Assembly: GCA_965220345.1 (NCBI GenBank) | Contig: OZ244822.1 | Span: 248,001-312,000, forward strand | DNA: 64,000 nucleotides | Reading direction: 5' to 3' | Source: Aldehydirespirator sp965220345 | Lineage (GTDB): Bacteria; Actinomycetota; Acidimicrobiia; Acidimicrobiales; Aldehydirespiratoraceae | Shown: one piece after another, positions 61,627-64,000 of the stretch | Numbering within the stretch: the first letter of the stretch is position 1 | Layout of the letters: each line of letters begins with the position of its first letter | Notes under the pieces: model-generated | The model's input: the letters and a program-made list of their open reading frames with translations, nothing else | Told to the model about the DNA's origin: nothing | Databases searched by the model: none | Translations under genes and position numbers: made by a program

Positions 61627-63177
61627 TTGAGTGCTTTGAATTTGGTAACGCTTCTCCAAGAGATCACCGACACTAGGGGTGACCGGGTAGCAATCGGACA
61701 TCCGGCAGAGACTCTCAGCTATCGGCAGCTGAGAGATCAAGCCGCTGCTTTGGCTGGATGCCTGCGAGCCCGCCAAGTCAAGCGCCTAGTGCTGTGCCAT
61801 GAACCCGACACAGTTCTGCCGTTGGCTTTGTTCGCAGCAGCTTGGAGCGGCACCGCCTATCTGCCCATCAACTACCGGCTCTCCGATGACGAACTGCGCT
61901 GGCGGGCCCAGCAGGCCGCACCCGCTCTGGCAGTGACCAGCGCGTCAGATGCCGAGCGGCTAAAGGGACTCGACGGACTTGAAACAATGACCGTCGAAGC
62001 GCTGCATCAAGACCCAGCCGCAGGTGCCCAGCCTGCTGATCTCGGTGACTGGCCTACAGATCCCGACACGATTGCGGTGCTACTACATACCAGCGGCACC
62101 ACTGGCCCACCCAAAACCGCAGTGCTGCGTCACCGGCATTTGCTGTCGTATGTCAAAGGCTTGGTGCAATCTGCATCAGCCAGCGCGGACGAGTCGCACA
62201 TCATGGCGGTGCCCCCTTATCACATCGCCTCGGTAGCTGCACAGTTGTCGCAGGTATACGCAGGTCGTCGCATCGTGCCGTTGGCGAGATTCGACCCTGA
62301 TGAATGGATCAACCTGGTCAAAACCGAAGGCGTTACTCATGCGATGCTCGTACCCACGATGCTGACTCGCATCGTTGATGCTCTGCAACGCCGCAGTGAA
62401 GCACTGGAATCGGTTCGTTTTGTGTCATACGGGGGCGGCAAATCGCACATCGACGTGGTGCATAAAGCGCTGGAAGTGTTCCCTCAGGCCGAGTTCATGC
62501 ACGCCTACGGCCTTACCGAGGCCAGTTCAACCGTGTGTGTTCTGGAACCCGAAGAGCATCGGCGTTGCGCCGCATCTGATGATCCCTTTGAGCAGGCCAG
62601 GCTTACTTCGGCGGGTCGGCCGCTGACAGGCGTGGAAGTGTCGGTACGCAACGCCGACGGCAGCGAGGCTCTAGACGGTCGAAGCGGAGAAATCTGGGTG
62701 AGAGGCGGGCAAGTGTCGGGTGAATACAACGAAAGCGGCGTGCATCTCGACAGCGACGGCTGGTTTCGAACCAGCGACCTCGGCCATCTCGATCAAGACG
62801 GCTACCTGTGGGTGCAGGGACGCAGCGACGATGTCATCGTTCGCGGCGGTGAGAACATGTCACCCGGCGAGATCGAAGAAGCGCTCATGTCTCATCCCGA
62901 TGTTGTTGATGCTGCCGTATTCGGGATGTCTAGCCGAGAATGGGGCGAAGAAGTAGCAGCCTGTGTAGTAACCCGTCAATCAGCCCCTGAGACCAAAGAA
63001 CTTGTAGAAGAACTAATACAGCATGTTAAGACACAGCTACGGTCTGCTCGGGTGCCAGCGCACCTTGAGTTCGTTGATGCGCTGCCTTACAACGACACCG
63101 GCAAACTGCTACGCCGCCAACTGCGCGAACGCTTCAAATCTCTGGATGACCCGGTAACACCGTTCAGCAACTCGTAG
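61627..63177 (+). CDS. AMP-dependent acyl-CoA synthetase/ligase
   Basis: A 516-residue ANL-superfamily enzyme. Motifs: P-loop 'VLLHTSGTTGPPKTAVLRHRH' near 155, 'VSYGGGKSHIDVVHKALEVF' near 260, 'AYGLTEASSTVCVL' near 295, 'GWFRTSDLGHLDQDGYLWVQGR' near 378, hinge 'GRSDDVIVRGGENMSPGEIEE' near 398, and the catalytic Lys in 'YNDTGKLLRRQLRE' near 495. It adenylates a carboxylic acid and joins it to CoA; substrate unknown. I take the TTG at 61627 as start, since the family N-terminus (LVTLLQEITDTRGDRVAIG) begins shortly after; the open frame runs back into the previous gene. Confidence 0.87.
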   Translation: MSALNLVTLLQEITDTRGDRVAIGHPAETLSYRQLRDQAAALAGCLRARQVKRLVLCHEPDTVLPLALFAAAWSGTAYLPINYRLSDDELRWRAQQAAPALAVTSASDAERLKGLDGLETMTVEALHQDPAAGAQPADLGDWPTDPDTIAVLLHTSGTTGPPKTAVLRHRHLLSYVKGLVQSASASADESHIMAVPPYHIASVAAQLSQVYAGRRIVPLARFDPDEWINLVKTEGVTHAMLVPTMLTRIVDALQRRSEALESVRFVSYGGGKSHIDVVHKALEVFPQAEFMHAYGLTEASSTVCVLEPEEHRRCAASDDPFEQARLTSAGRPLTGVEVSVRNADGSEALDGRSGEIWVRGGQVSGEYNESGVHLDSDGWFRTSDLGHLDQDGYLWVQGRSDDVIVRGGENMSPGEIEEALMSHPDVVDAAVFGMSSREWGEEVAACVVTRQSAPETKELVEELIQHVKTQLRSARVPAHLEFVDALPYNDTGKLLRRQLRERFKSLDDPVTPFSNS

Positions 63178-63208
63178 TAACTCAAGAATTCAAGTCGTGG
63201 ACTGGGTC

Positions 63209-63302
63209 TAAAATCGCAGCCGTGAGCAAACCAGCCAAGCTCATCCAGCAAAACCAGATACCCGTCCAGATTTCAGTCACTAGTTGTCGAGAAACCGCAT
63301 GA
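63209..63302 (+). CDS. Small leaderless ORF overlapping the molybdoenzyme gene (26 residues, starts at 63222)
   Basis: TAAAAT (63209-63214), 7 nt, then a GTG at 63222 opening 26 codons that end at TGA 63300-63302. That stop overlaps the ATG of the next gene (ATGA). The peptide is 'VSKPAKLIQQNQIPVQISVT' and on, with no recognisable family. The leaderless promoter spacing and the 4-nt coupling argue that it is translated and drives translation of the enzyme gene, but a chance ORF is possible. The listed start includes the promoter box. Confidence 0.45.
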
Positions 63303-64000
63303 GAACCAGAAGTCGCACCGTGTCCAAGAGCACAGCAGGGCTGATCGCTGGTGCTGTAGGGGCGGCGCTAGCTCTGGCATTCGGGGAACTTATTGACGAT
63401 CTGAACGATCCAATCCCGTCGCTGGTGATAGCGGTGGGTGAACTTGTCACCGACTACACGCCTGGTGATGTAGTGGCTTTCAGTATCGCCAATATCGGTG
63501 CCAGCCAAAAAACTGTGCTCACAACTGGGATCACGCTGTTGGTTCTTGCTGCCGGTGCGCATCTGGGGCGAGCCGCAGCTTGTGGGCGGCGCAACTTCGC
63601 TATTGGCGGTTTTGCGGCACTAGGGCTTATCGGTGGATGGGCCGCGGCTCGTAATCCGCTAAGTCCAGCACTGTCGTCGTGGGCTGTAGCACTGGGCGCA
63701 GCAGTTCTGGCGCTGGGCACCACCCTGTTCTTGATTAACCGAGCCGCGGTTGTGTCAAAGCCAGCAGCCAATAGCAGCGAGGCCGTCGGCAGTGCCGAAG
63801 CTGAGGATGAAGCAACGCGGTCTCTCGGGAAATTTCCCGAAGAAACTGGAGAAACCGAAGAATCCGAGCAGATGCTGGCTCGCTCAGGGCCTCGCAGATC
63901 TTTCTTCAGCTACTCAGGCGGTGCAGCAGTGACAGCACTCGCTTTGCTGGGGTTAGGTCGGAGTCTGCGGGAGCCGTCAGCCGCGGAGAAGGCGCGTGAG
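63299..64000 (+). CDS. Membrane-anchored molybdopterin-dependent oxidoreductase, N-terminal part (cut by the window end)
   Basis: The first 234 codons, open to the window edge. Four hydrophobic segments (about 10-30, 65-90, 108-128, 133-155) carry 'GELIDDLNDPIPSLVIAVGE', 'YTPGDVVAFSIANIGASQKT' and 'LTTGITLLVLAAGAHLG', the pattern of the N-terminal membrane part found in actinobacterial sulfite-oxidase-family (SuoX/YedY-like) proteins. A Glu-rich linker is followed by 'RRSFFSYSGGAAVTALAL', a Tat-like or second anchor segment. The catalytic Moco domain lies beyond the window, so the assignment rests on the N-terminus only. Confidence 0.6.
   Translation, partial: MRTRSRTVSKSTAGLIAGAVGAALALAFGELIDDLNDPIPSLVIAVGELVTDYTPGDVVAFSIANIGASQKTVLTTGITLLVLAAGAHLGRAAACGRRNFAIGGFAALGLIGGWAAARNPLSPALSSWAVALGAAVLALGTTLFLINRAAVVSKPAANSSEAVGSAEAEDEATRSLGKFPEETGETEESEQMLARSGPRRSFFSYSGGAAVTALALLGLGRSLREPSAAEKARE

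Overview
The window is bacterial chromosome from a GC-rich actinobacterium, most likely class Acidimicrobiia (inference). Support comes from an S41 protease with SLH-like 'LGC..PL.FCPD' repeats, two DUF222/HNH ('13E12'-type) nuclease genes, an F420-type LLM oxidoreductase, fused LivH-LivM and fused E1 alpha-beta genes, and several promoters with a TANNNT box 6-7 nt before the start codon (leaderless transcripts). No rRNA, tRNA or CRISPR array was seen.

Layout. 0.2-4.5 kb: an Ldh_2-type dehydrogenase overlapping a zinc alcohol dehydrogenase, a VapBC-type pair with a perfect operator palindrome, and a second zinc dehydrogenase. 4.5-6.2 kb: HipBA. 6.3-12.8 kb: a branched-chain amino-acid-type ABC operon (livF, livG, livHM, binding lipoprotein) divergent from a two-module Lrp regulator. 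12.9-17.6 kb: an SDR, then fused E1 and E2 of a 2-oxoacid dehydrogenase. 17.6-20.5 kb: an orphan P-loop ATPase with a double inverted-repeat operator, then a Rieske-glutamate synthase fusion. 20.7-26.8 kb: an ABC ATPase with two FtsX-like permeases. 26.9-34.2 kb: an accessory island with a vapB remnant, a DUF222/HNH nuclease, a decayed ATPase, VapBC, an ImmA/DUF4411 module whose toxin has lost its middle, iteron-like repeats, HicBA and an unknown gene. 34.3-43.2 kb: a tight minus-strand operon (patatin, hemE, hemY, lnt, GT4 glycosyltransferase, methyltransferase, alpha/alpha-toroid protein). 43.4-55.7 kb: housekeeping genes (HelD-like ATPase, ABC ATPase, agmatinase-like, LLM, Ppx/GppA, sulfurtransferase, hydrolase, S41 protease, methionine aminopeptidase). 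55.8-60 kb: a second accessory patch with the second HNH gene, an M.EcoRI-like adenine methyltransferase interrupted at an (AG)15 repeat, and a degenerate IS30 element. 60-64 kb: a HExxH lipoprotein, an acyl-CoA synthetase-like enzyme, and the start of a membrane molybdopterin oxidoreductase preceded by a small coupled ORF.

The most striking observation is the EcoRI-family methyltransferase: its two halves are both intact but out of frame only because of the length of an (AG)n tract. One extra AG unit restores a 352-residue enzyme, which is the signature of a phase-variable methyltransferase. The window is also unusually rich in short tandem duplications, at gene ends, in linkers and between genes, and it has three long C/G homopolymers between genes, so replication slippage seems to be a general force here.
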